This document shows, piece after piece, positions 34,939 to 42,255 of a DNA stretch of 64,000 nucleotides. Below the pieces are notes generated by a model. The model saw only the letters and a program-made list of their open reading frames with translations. It was not told the origin of the DNA and ran no database searches. How positions within the stretch are numbered: the stretch's first letter is position 1; each line of letters starts with the position of its first letter. A program made the position numbers and the translations under genes. Source of the stretch: Pedobacter yulinensis (lineage in GTDB: Bacteria; Bacteroidota; Bacteroidia; Sphingobacteriales; Sphingobacteriaceae); the NCBI RefSeq assembly GCF_003029735.1, contig NZ_KZ686268.1:1227769-1291768 (forward strand), written 5' to 3'.

Positions 34939-36048
34939 ATGCACCTCAAAAATCTAAGTCTGCTGCATTTTAAAAATTACGCAGACGCTTCTATTGTCTT
35001 TTCTGAAAGTGTGAACGCGTTTGTGGGCAGCAACGGGGCGGGCAAGACAAATCTGCTCGATGCCATTCATTATCTCTGCTTGTGTAAAAGTTATTTTAAT
35101 CCGGTCGATGTTCAGCAGATCAGGCGGGGCGAGGAACTGTTCCTGATACAGGGTGATTTTGAACGCAATGGCGCAAACGAAAAAATCAGCTGCGGGCTTA
35201 AACGCGGCCATAAAAAACAATTTAAACGCAACAAAAAGGAGTACGTCAAGCTGGCCGATCACATCGGCCTGTTCCCGGTGGTGATGATCACACCAAACGA
35301 CAGTGCGCTGATCCTCGAAGGCAGCGAAGAACGCAGGCGGTTTATGGATAATGTGATCTCGCAGACCGATGCTGCTTACCTGGATGAACTGATTGCCTAC
35401 AACCGCCACCTGCTGAACCGCAATGCCCTGTTGAAGCAGATTGCTGAAACGCGCCGCTATGATCCGGCCCTGCTCGAAATTTACGACGAACAACTTGTAG
35501 CCTCCGGCAACCGGCTGTTCGATAAACGCCGGGCCTTCATGGACCACTTTATCCCTTACTTCGATAAGTATTATGCCTTCCTGACCGGCGGAGGCGAAGC
35601 GGTACAGCTGGGTTATTACTCACAGTTGAACGAGGCCTCATTTGCGCAGCTGCTCATCAATACCGCAGACAAGGACAGAGCCCTGGAACGCACCACCACC
35701 GGCATTCACAAAGACGACCTGCTGTTTCACATTCATGGCGATATGCAGTTGAAAAAGTTCGGTTCGCAGGGCCAGCAAAAATCATTTCTCATTGCGCTGA
35801 AACTGGCGCAGTATGCCTACCTGCAGCAGCACAAGGGGTTCAAGCCGCTGCTGCTGCTCGATGATATCTTCGACAAGCTGGACGATCAGCGGATCCACAA
35901 ACTGATGGAAATGGTTTCGCACCACGACTTTGGCCAGATCTTCATCACCGACACCGGGAAAGAAAGGGTGAGATTCATTTTCAATAGTATAGGTGTAGAC
36001 GTACATTTGTTCGACGTAGAAAACGGAACAGTTCACAGCCATGCGTAA
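34939..36048 (+). CDS. recF: DNA replication and repair protein RecF
   Basis: A 369-residue SMC-like ATPase that binds gapped DNA and helps load RecA during gap repair. The N-terminal LSLLHFKNYADA and Walker A VGSNGAGKTNLLDAI are present, as is the C-terminal signature segment GSQGQQKSF and Walker B LLLLDDIFDKLD. Length is typical. I chose the ATG at 34939; a TTG 12 nt earlier overlaps the -7 box. It overlaps the next gene by 8 nt. recF is often near dnaA/dnaN, but neither is here. Confidence 0.95.
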   Translation: MHLKNLSLLHFKNYADASIVFSESVNAFVGSNGAGKTNLLDAIHYLCLCKSYFNPVDVQQIRRGEELFLIQGDFERNGANEKISCGLKRGHKKQFKRNKKEYVKLADHIGLFPVVMITPNDSALILEGSEERRRFMDNVISQTDAAYLDELIAYNRHLLNRNALLKQIAETRRYDPALLEIYDEQLVASGNRLFDKRRAFMDHFIPYFDKYYAFLTGGGEAVQLGYYSQLNEASFAQLLINTADKDRALERTTTGIHKDDLLFHIHGDMQLKKFGSQGQQKSFLIALKLAQYAYLQQHKGFKPLLLLDDIFDKLDDQRIHKLMEMVSHHDFGQIFITDTGKERVRFIFNSIGVDVHLFDVENGTVHSHA

Positions 36049-36331
36049 GCCCAATGACATCAGCCTGAAAGACGCGATCGGCAAAATGCTCGATACGTAT
36101 CGCCTGCGCCAGAAATTCGACGAAACCTCAATCGTATCGCTTTGGCCGGAGATCGTTGGCATTGCTGTCGGCAACCGCACCAAACAGATCTATATACACA
36201 ACCGGCGCCTCTTTGTCCGGATTGAGTCTTCAGTAATTAAAAACGAGCTGGTGCTTGTGCGCCAGGGCATTCTGCAGAAGATCAACGAACGGGTAGGAAA
36301 CAGCGTTGTGGATGAAATCGTCTTTCTGTAG
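36041..36331 (+). CDS. DUF721 protein, short DciA-like
   Basis: A 96-residue protein of the DUF721/DciA family. The core LWPEIVGIAVGNRTKQIYIHNRRLFVRIESSVIKNELVLVRQGILQKINE is the conserved KH-like fold. In bacteria without DnaC, DciA loads or assists the DnaB replicative helicase. This copy is short, lacking the extended C-terminal helicase-binding tail of actinobacterial DciA. Overlap with recF (8 nt) means joint translation, and the recF-dciA order is known from other phyla. Confidence 0.85.
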   Translation: MRKPNDISLKDAIGKMLDTYRLRQKFDETSIVSLWPEIVGIAVGNRTKQIYIHNRRLFVRIESSVIKNELVLVRQGILQKINERVGNSVVDEIVFL

Positions 36332-36332
36332 G

Positions 36333-36515
36333 TTAACGGCGACCGCCGAATACCCTGCTGATGAGCCAGATAATGAGCGCCACGACCACCACCACCAGGA
36401 TAACGCCTGTCCACACACCGGCCTTGAAAATTCCTTGTACAAGATCACAGCTGCTCAGTGTTGTCAGCAGCAGCAACAGGACGGAAAAGGGGACGAATTT
36501 TTTTAGTGAAGCCAT
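36333..36515 (-). CDS. Small lipoprotein with a second membrane helix
   Basis: A 60-residue protein. The signal peptide ends in TTLSSC, a lipobox with the cysteine at residue 23, and after a short spacer a strong transmembrane helix (about 35-53, VILVVVVVALIIWLI) precedes a basic end, GGRR. Function is unknown. Such tiny membrane proteins are common in Bacteroidota. It converges with the DUF721 gene with 1 nt between stops. Coding status is supported by the complete lipobox and helix rather than by a known family. Confidence 0.68.
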   Translation of the reverse strand: MASLKKFVPFSVLLLLLTTLSSCDLVQGIFKAGVWTGVILVVVVVALIIWLISRVFGGRR

Positions 36516-36584
36516 GTTGTTCAGAGTTTATTTGAAAAAATAACAACATGCCCCTGAAATTGTTTTGCGCCGTTCTGAAGCAAC

Positions 36585-36613
36585 AAGCCCCTTCAGAATG
36601 GCTGAAAGGGCTT
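36585..36613 (-). terminator. Hairpin after the FKBP gene
   Basis: A 12-bp stem (AAGCCCTTTCAG / CTGAAGGGGCTT on the minus strand) lies 14 nt downstream of the FKBP stop. The following T-run is poor on the minus strand and better on the plus strand. Confidence 0.5.
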
Positions 36614-36626
36614 GCTTTGATTTTTT

Positions 36627-37391
36627 CTATTGTCCTTTTTGGTCGGCTGCCTGATCTGCAGCCTTGCCAATTTTGATCAGTTCGATCTCGAAGACCAGGG
36701 TGCTGTAAGGCGGAATATCAGCCCCCGCGCCGCGCTCGCCATATGCGAGGTCGTAGGGGATCCAGAATTTATATTTGGCACCGGGCGACATCAGCTGCAC
36801 GCCTTCTGTCCAGCCGCGGATAACACCGTTCAGCGGCAGTGCCAGCGGCTCATTCCGGTCGTATGAACTGTCGAATTGTTTTCCGTTCAGTAAAGTTCCT
36901 TTATAATGTACCGTAACGGTGTCTTCTGCAGCAGGATGCGCACCGGTTCCTTCTTTCAGCACCTGGTATTGCAGGCCAGATGCGGTCGATTTCACGCCTG
37001 CCGCCGATTTATTCCTGGCCAGGAAGATTTTTCCTTCAGTGATGTTGGCTGAGAATTTTTGTTCACCTGCTTTTTTGATCTGTTTTTCGATGGCCTGCTG
37101 GGCGGCATACTGATCAAGAACGAGCTTACCGTCTGTAAAGGCATCTTTGATTCCCCTGAGCAGGATGTCATAGTTCAGCGTGCTTAAGCCGGTCGATTGC
37201 AGGCTTTTGCCTATAGATGAACCGAATGCGTAACTGGCACTGTCAAGCGGCGTTTTCAGGACCGCTGCCGGTACTCCGGCTTTTACTGCTGCGGGTTTTG
37301 CCGGTGCAGGTTTTTTGGCAGGCGCCTTCCTGACCTGCGCCGAAGCGGCCAGGGCGCCGATGGCCAGCATGGCCGTCAGTATTTTCTTCAT
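36627..37391 (-). CDS. Exported FKBP-type peptidylprolyl isomerase
   Basis: A 254-residue exported protein. A signal peptide (1-18) is followed by an Ala/Pro/Lys-rich linker, an FKBP N-terminal dimerisation helix region (about 45-130, with SYAFGSSIGKSLQ) and a full FKBP domain at about 145-245 (VTVHYKGTLLNGKQFDSSYDRNEPLALPLN and PYDLAYGERGAGADIPPYSTLVFEIELI). It is MIP/FkpA-like: it speeds proline isomerisation during folding in the periplasm. It lies downstream of ndk on the same strand, with an ndk terminator between them. Confidence 0.93.
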   Translation of the reverse strand: MKKILTAMLAIGALAASAQVRKAPAKKPAPAKPAAVKAGVPAAVLKTPLDSASYAFGSSIGKSLQSTGLSTLNYDILLRGIKDAFTDGKLVLDQYAAQQAIEKQIKKAGEQKFSANITEGKIFLARNKSAAGVKSTASGLQYQVLKEGTGAHPAAEDTVTVHYKGTLLNGKQFDSSYDRNEPLALPLNGVIRGWTEGVQLMSPGAKYKFWIPYDLAYGERGAGADIPPYSTLVFEIELIKIGKAADQAADQKGQ

Positions 37392-37413
37392 GTTGTCTGG
37401 ATGGTTAGGGAAT

Positions 37414-37445
37414 TAAAACAAAGCCACTGCAGGCGGCAGTGGCTT
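37414..37445 (-). terminator. Rho-independent terminator of ndk
   Basis: A perfect 10-bp stem, AAGCCACTGC / GCAGTGGCTT, with a 5-nt loop, followed by TTTGTTTT on the minus strand, 20 nt after the ndk stop. Confidence 0.85.
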
Positions 37446-37464
37446 ATCTGTGTGGTTATCTTGT

Positions 37465-37884
37465 TTAGAAGCGTTCAAAGGCCGAAAAGAAAAAGCTGCC
37501 TTCGATGGCCGCATTTTCGTCTGAATCAGAACCGTGAACAGCGTTCGCATCGATCGATTTGGCATATTTGCGGCGAATGGTGCCTTCGTCTGCTTTTGAA
37601 GGATCGGTAGCGCCGATCAGTTTGCGAAAATCTTCAACCGCGTTCTCTTTTTCAAGGATCGCAGCCACGATCGGTCCTGACGACATAAAATTGACCAGGT
37701 CGTTGTAAAAAGGGCGTTCCCGGTGAACGGCGTAAAATGCGCCGGCCGTTTCTGCCGTAAGCCTGGTGTATTTAAGGGCAATGATTTTAAATCCGGCTGA
37801 AGTAATATCATTGATGATCGCGCCGATGTGGCCGTTTGCAACCGCATCGGGTTTAATCATCGTAAAAGTTCTGTTCGTGCTCAT
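37465..37884 (-). CDS. ndk: Nucleoside diphosphate kinase
   Basis: A 139-residue enzyme that transfers the terminal phosphate of ATP to other nucleoside diphosphates through a phospho-histidine. [17 protein letters not shown] is the N-terminal motif; the active histidine is in [12 protein letters not shown] (about residue 116). Length is standard. The gene is divergent from nrnA with a 121-nt gap holding -7 boxes for both. The start at 37884 is the only sensible ATG. Confidence 0.97.
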   Translation of the reverse strand: MSTNRTFTMIKPDAVANGHIGAIINDITSAGFKIIALKYTRLTAETAGAFYAVHRERPFYNDLVNFMSSGPIVAAILEKENAVEDFRKLIGATDPSKADEGTIRRKYAKSIDANAVHGSDSDENAAIEGSFFFSAFERF

Positions 37885-37912
37885 CTTGTCTGGGTATATT
37901 TAAAATTTTTTA

Positions 37913-37920
37913 CAAAAGTA
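37913..37920 (-). promoter_or_regulatory. -7 box of ndk
   Basis: The minus strand reads TACTTTTG, giving a leader of about 25 nt. No spaced -33 TTG is seen. Confidence 0.4.
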
Positions 37921-37984
37921 AGCTTTATAGTATTAATATTATAGCAGGTTTGAAATACGCTGCCAATTATCATTTATAATTAGT

Positions 37985-37992
37985 TAGCTTTG
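37985..37992 (+). promoter_or_regulatory. -7 box of nrnA
   Basis: TAGCTTTG ends 13 nt before the nrnA ATG. No spaced -33 TTG is seen. Confidence 0.4.
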
Positions 37993-38005
37993 CAAGCTGA
38001 ATAAA

Positions 38006-39013
38006 ATGACCAAGGCCGAATTACAATCTTTACTTGCACAACCCCAGCACATTGTGATCACAACGCATCACAAACCTGATGGAGATGCGATGGGCTCATC
38101 GCTGGGACTTTATGCCTGCCTGGTACAGAAGGGCCATCATGTACAGGTCATTACACCGACCGACTATCCCCAGTTTCTGCACTGGATGCCCAACAATGCT
38201 GAAGTCCTGGTTTTCACCGAAGACCGCTCAAGGGCTGAAAAGCTGGTGGCAGCCGCTTCGCTGATCTTTTGCCTGGATTTCAATAACCTGTCGCGCATCA
38301 ATGAACTGGGCGAATTGGTCCGAAATGCAGAGGGCAAAAAGATCATGATAGACCACCATCTTGATCCTGAAGACTTTGATGACTACCGCCATTGGAACAT
38401 CAATGCCTGTGCAACGGCGCAGCTTATCTATGATTTCGTTATCAACGAGCTGCAGGAACCGGCGCTGGTTACCAAAGACGTTGCCACCTGCCTGTACACA
38501 GGCATCATGACAGACTCCGGTTCTTTCCGGTTCCCCTCGGCTACGGCAGACGTTTACCGGATCGCGGCGAACCTGATCGATCTTGGAGCCCAGCACTGGC
38601 GCATTCACCAACTGGTATACGACAATGCGTCAGAAAACAGGCTGCGGTTTCTGGGCCACTGCCTGTCTGAAAAATTGGTCGTGCTGCACGAATACAACGC
38701 AGCGTACATCTCCGTTACCCGGGAGGAACTTCAGCAATATGCCATTGAAACCGGCGATACGGAAGGCGTGGTGAATTATGCCCTTTCGGTGAACGGGATC
38801 AGACTCGCTGCGCTGATTATTGACCGGCCCGACAGGGTTAAGTTATCGCTCCGTTCTACCGGCGATTTCCCTGCCAACGAGATCTGCAAGAAGTATTTCA
38901 ATGGCGGCGGCCACCGGAATGCCGCCGGCGGTGTCTCTGAAGAGCCGCTCGAAGCTGTTATTGAAAAATTCAAAAACATATTAAAAGAATATAAAACACA
39001 GTTATTACAATAA
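38006..39013 (+). CDS. DHH/DHHA1 phosphoesterase, NrnA-like
   Basis: A 335-residue cytoplasmic phosphoesterase. The DHH domain (1-190) has HHKPDGDAMGSSLG, the DHH motif in IMIDHHLD, and TGIMTDSGSFRF; the DHHA1 domain ends with GGGHRNAAGG. Proteins of this group degrade nanoRNAs and convert pAp to AMP, the latter tying into sulfate assimilation; some act on cyclic dinucleotides. It is followed within 54 nt by an FKBP lipoprotein on the same strand, an order typical for Bacteroidota. Confidence 0.92.
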   Translation: MTKAELQSLLAQPQHIVITTHHKPDGDAMGSSLGLYACLVQKGHHVQVITPTDYPQFLHWMPNNAEVLVFTEDRSRAEKLVAAASLIFCLDFNNLSRINELGELVRNAEGKKIMIDHHLDPEDFDDYRHWNINACATAQLIYDFVINELQEPALVTKDVATCLYTGIMTDSGSFRFPSATADVYRIAANLIDLGAQHWRIHQLVYDNASENRLRFLGHCLSEKLVVLHEYNAAYISVTREELQQYAIETGDTEGVVNYALSVNGIRLAALIIDRPDRVKLSLRSTGDFPANEICKKYFNGGGHRNAAGGVSEEPLEAVIEKFKNILKEYKTQLLQ

Positions 39014-39067
39014 ACGCCGGCCGGCTGAACCACAGGCGGCAGCGTTTGAAAAACCAAATTGATTCAA

Positions 39068-40042
39068 ATGAAAAAACAAGTTATTTTTCTGCTGGCAGCA
39101 GCGATGGGCTTCACCGCCTGTAAGCAATACAAAAAAGGCCCCGGCGATTTGCAGTACAAAGTCCATAAATCGGGCAGCGGTGAGACACTGAAAGAAGGCG
39201 ATTTTGTCAAGCTGAATGCAGTAGAAAAAACCGAAGGTGATTCTGTTAAAATGAGCACCTATGACATGGAGCGCCCATTCTATTTCCCAATTGGCAAGAC
39301 CATGTTCCCCGGCGACATCACTGACGCAGTGAAACAACTGCACGAGGGCGACAGTGCTACCTTTAAAATTAACCTGGACTCTGTAGCAAAATATACCGGT
39401 CAGCCTAAGCAGGCAGGAGTAAAAGATAAATACACTGTTTACACTGTTAAGGTAGAGAAAGTCTTGCGTAAAGGTGCCAACGAGCCTGACTCTGTGGCCG
39501 ACCGCAAGCGCCGTGAGTTTTACGAAAAAGAGTACAAAGCACTGGTTGCTGCCAATAAAGCGTCAGAGCCCGTTAAAATTAAAAAATATATTGACGACAA
39601 CAACCTGAAGACCCAAACCAGCGCGTCAGGACTGCAGTATGTAATCCAGGCACCAGGCAGCGGTGCAAAGGCTGCGGCAGGTGATACGGTTATGGTGAAT
39701 TACGTTGGTAAATTCCCGATGAAACGTCAGGATGGCAAATACAATATCTTCGACACCAACATTGAGAAAGTAGCAAAAGAAAATAACAACTATACGCCGA
39801 TGAAACAATATGGCCCTGTGCCCATGCTGATTGGTCAGACCATTCCAGGATTTGACGAAGGCATGAAACTGTTGGCCAAAGGCGGTAAAGCCGTGTTGGT
39901 TATTCCTTCAAAGCTGGGTTATGGCGAAAATGGTTTCCAAAGCATCAATCCCTTCAGTCCGCTGGTATTTGAAATCGAAGTAATCGACATCAAGAAACCG
40001 AAGGCAGGCGCACCCGTTGCGGCCGCACCGGTAAAAAGGTAA
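39068..40042 (+). CDS. FKBP-type peptidylprolyl isomerase lipoprotein, two FKBP-like domains
   Basis: A lipoprotein of about 324 residues: the signal peptide ends in MGFTAC (Cys18). Residues 25-140 form a degenerate FKBP-like domain and residues 180-310 a full one (VMVNYVGKF ... IPGFDEGMKLLAKGGKAVLVIPSKLGYGENG ... PLVFEIEVIDI). It should assist folding of exported proteins at the membrane. I chose the ATG at 39068, which begins the signal peptide; a TTG 9 nt upstream is less likely. A strong hairpin terminator follows. A second FKBP gene lies on the far side of ndk. Confidence 0.92.
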   Translation: MKKQVIFLLAAAMGFTACKQYKKGPGDLQYKVHKSGSGETLKEGDFVKLNAVEKTEGDSVKMSTYDMERPFYFPIGKTMFPGDITDAVKQLHEGDSATFKINLDSVAKYTGQPKQAGVKDKYTVYTVKVEKVLRKGANEPDSVADRKRREFYEKEYKALVAANKASEPVKIKKYIDDNNLKTQTSASGLQYVIQAPGSGAKAAAGDTVMVNYVGKFPMKRQDGKYNIFDTNIEKVAKENNNYTPMKQYGPVPMLIGQTIPGFDEGMKLLAKGGKAVLVIPSKLGYGENGFQSINPFSPLVFEIEVIDIKKPKAGAPVAAAPVKR

Positions 40043-40060
40043 TACAGGAGTTCTTCCCTT

Positions 40061-40104
40061 CAAAGGCGCAAAGTTTGCATAACTTTGTGCCTTTGTTGTT
40101 TTTA
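40061..40104 (+). terminator. Long hairpin terminator after the FKBP lipoprotein gene
   Basis: A 15-bp stem with one G-U pair, CAAAGGCGCAAAGTT / AACTTTGTGCCTTTG, and a 5-nt loop, followed by TTGTTTTT. Its right arm also contains TAACTTTG, a -7 box, so it may double as the start of the tatD transcript. Confidence 0.8.
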
Positions 40105-40117
40105 ACGTTTTTAGCCC

Positions 40118-40885
40118 ATGGTCCTGACCGATACACATACGCATATTTATTATGAAAAAGACCCGGAACAGCGCGCTGAACAGGTGCAGCGTTGCCTTGA
40201 TGCAGGCATCAGCCGGCTTTTCCTGCCGAATGTTGATGTGGAATCGGTAGCCATGATCGACGAAATGACGGCCACCTGGCCTGAGTACTGTTTTGCCATG
40301 ACCGGGCTGCATCCCTGCGATGTAAAGGACGATTATCAGCGGCAGCTGGCTCAGCTGCATGCCGGGATTGCCGGCCGGCAGATCTGTGCCATTGGCGAAA
40401 TTGGCATTGACCTTCACTGGGATAAATCCACCCTGACCATCCAGCAGGACGCCTTCAGGCAACAGATTGCCTGGGCTAAGTCACTGCAGCTACCCATTGT
40501 GATACACTGCCGGGAGGCCTTTGACGAGGTGTTCGAGGTGCTGGAGTCAGAACGTGATGAACGCCTCAGGGGTATTTTTCATTGCTTTACCGGCAATGCG
40601 ATACAGGCAGAGCAGGCCATCGGACTGAATTTTTACCTTGGCATTGGTGGTGTGGTGACGTATAAAAATTCAGGGCTCGATGCGGTTGTGGCGCTGCAGA
40701 ACCTGGAACACCTGGTGCTCGAGACTGATGCGCCTTACCTGGCGCCGGTGCCGCACCGGGGCAAGCGAAATGAGAGCAGTTACCTGGTACATATTGCCCG
40801 CCGCGTAGCCGAGATCAAAGGCGTCAGTCTTGAAGAAGTGGCGCGCATCACGACCGCAAATTCACAACAGGTTTTCGGCATCTGA
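40118..40885 (+). CDS. TatD-family metal-dependent hydrolase
   Basis: A 255-residue TIM-barrel hydrolase. Metal ligands are visible in order: DTHTHIYY, the glutamate in IGEIGIDLHW, HCREAFDE, HCFTGN and ETDAPYLAP. TatD proteins are 3'-5' exonucleases or D-aminoacyl-tRNA deacylase-like enzymes; the exact substrate is open. The asparaginase gene follows 193 nt later on the same strand, a pairing common in Bacteroidota. The ATG at 40118 begins the standard LTDTHTH start. Confidence 0.93.
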   Translation: MVLTDTHTHIYYEKDPEQRAEQVQRCLDAGISRLFLPNVDVESVAMIDEMTATWPEYCFAMTGLHPCDVKDDYQRQLAQLHAGIAGRQICAIGEIGIDLHWDKSTLTIQQDAFRQQIAWAKSLQLPIVIHCREAFDEVFEVLESERDERLRGIFHCFTGNAIQAEQAIGLNFYLGIGGVVTYKNSGLDAVVALQNLEHLVLETDAPYLAPVPHRGKRNESSYLVHIARRVAEIKGVSLEEVARITTANSQQVFGI

Positions 40886-41078
40886 TCAACCGCTTTCGAG
40901 GTACTTACCTGCAGCGCAACCAGCGCCGCTGCCGTTTAAGCCGGGCAGCAGCGGCAGCCCCCGGGTACCGGGCTACAGCGAGTAGCCGGTGGGGACCTGC
41001 CCAGGCCTTCCGGAGAACAGCAAAGGTCCTGAATGCTTCTGTCAAAAATTTTCTGCTATCAAAAAAATGCGTTAATTC

Positions 41079-42119
41079 GTGTCTCAAACCAGAGCAACAT
41101 TGACGAACATACTTATTATTTATACCGGCGGTACCATTGGCATGGTAAACGACCCGGCCACGGGTGCGCTCATGCCGTTCGATTTTAAGCAGATCAAGGA
41201 AAACGTTCCTGAACTGGGCCGCCTGGAATACAACCTTTCTGTTCACTCATTTGATCCGCTGATCGATTCCTCAAACATGACGCCCGAGATCTGGGTGCAA
41301 CTGGCTGAACTGATCGCCAAAGAATATGACCGGTATGATGGTTTTGTTATCCTGCATGGTTCAGATACCATGTCTTTCACGGCCTCGGCGCTGAGTTTCA
41401 TGCTGGAGAACCTGGGCAAGCCAGTGGTTTTTACGGGGTCGCAACTGCCCATCGGTGAGATCCGGACAGATGCCAAGGAAAACATCATCACCGCCCTGGA
41501 GATCGCTGCAACCCGGCAAAACGGCTTGGCCATGGTGCCCGAAGTCTGTGTTTATTTTGATTACCAGCTTTTCAGGGGCAATCGGTCCATTAAGTACAAT
41601 TCAGAAAAGTTTGAGGCCTTCCGCTCGCCGAACTACCCGATCATGGCCGAAGCCGGTGTACACCTCAGGTTTTACCAGAATTACATCCTTCCTGCACCTG
41701 AGGGCTCTTTGCGTCTTCAGACCCGTTTTAATCCGAATATTGGCGTGTTGAAGTTGTACCCGGGCATTTCGGTACAGGCGGTCGAAGCCATCACCGAATC
41801 GCCGGTCGAAGCGATCATCCTGGAGGCCTTTGGTTCGGGCAATGCGCCGACTGCCGGCTGGTTTATTGACCGGCTGAAAAAGGCCGTCGATTTGGGTAAG
41901 ATCATCGTCGACATTACGCAGTGTAAAAGAGGATCGGTACAGCTTGGTGTTTACGAAACAAGTAAACAGTTGCAGGAGATCGGTGTGCTGAGCGGCTTTG
42001 ACATGACCTACGAAGCTACAGTAACGAAACTGATGTATGTGCTGGGACTGCGGCTGCCTATGGCAGAGACCCGGGCACTGGTGGAGAGGCCATTGCGTGG
42101 CGAGTTAACGCCGGTATAG
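41079..42119 (+). CDS. ansA: Type I (cytoplasmic) L-asparaginase
   Basis: A 346-residue enzyme that hydrolyses asparagine to aspartate and ammonia. There is no signal peptide, which fits type I. The nucleophile threonine is in YTGGTIGM; the second catalytic set is HGSDTMSFTASAL with a lysine in DAKENI. The start is GTG at 41079, giving a 7-residue extension before LTNILIIYTGG; a TTG at 41100 is an alternative. An ATG at 41067 in the same frame is closed by a stop after two codons. The 190-nt gap before it is GC-rich without a clear promoter. Confidence 0.93.
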   Translation: MSQTRATLTNILIIYTGGTIGMVNDPATGALMPFDFKQIKENVPELGRLEYNLSVHSFDPLIDSSNMTPEIWVQLAELIAKEYDRYDGFVILHGSDTMSFTASALSFMLENLGKPVVFTGSQLPIGEIRTDAKENIITALEIAATRQNGLAMVPEVCVYFDYQLFRGNRSIKYNSEKFEAFRSPNYPIMAEAGVHLRFYQNYILPAPEGSLRLQTRFNPNIGVLKLYPGISVQAVEAITESPVEAIILEAFGSGNAPTAGWFIDRLKKAVDLGKIIVDITQCKRGSVQLGVYETSKQLQEIGVLSGFDMTYEATVTKLMYVLGLRLPMAETRALVERPLRGELTPV

Positions 42120-42133
42120 GGTAAAAGTTCTGT

Positions 42134-42170
42134 AAATTGCCGGCTTCAAAAATTGCCGGCCCGTAAATTG
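42134..42170 (+). repeat. Three short direct repeats (AAATTG) upstream of the CstB-like gene
   Basis: AAATTGCCGGC occurs at 42134-42144 and 42150-42160, and AAATTG again at 42165-42170, with start-to-start spacing of 16 and 15 nt. The array overlaps the -33 region, which is where a repressor or activator would bind. Confidence 0.5.
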
Positions 42171-42181
42171 GGGTATTTTTG
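42153..42181 (+). promoter_or_regulatory. Promoter of the CstB-like/ypdA unit, TTG-N18-TATTTTTG
   Basis: TTG at 42153-42155 and TATTTTTG at 42174-42181 are 18 nt apart. The leader to the ATG would be about 70 nt and contains a GGTACGC/GCGTACC hairpin at 42208-42226. Confidence 0.55.
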
Positions 42182-42255
42182 CTGAAAAGCATACGGGGAA
42201 AATGCCCGGTACGCAAGCGGCGTACCCCCGGGGCCGCTTTGCTAACTTAGAAAAC

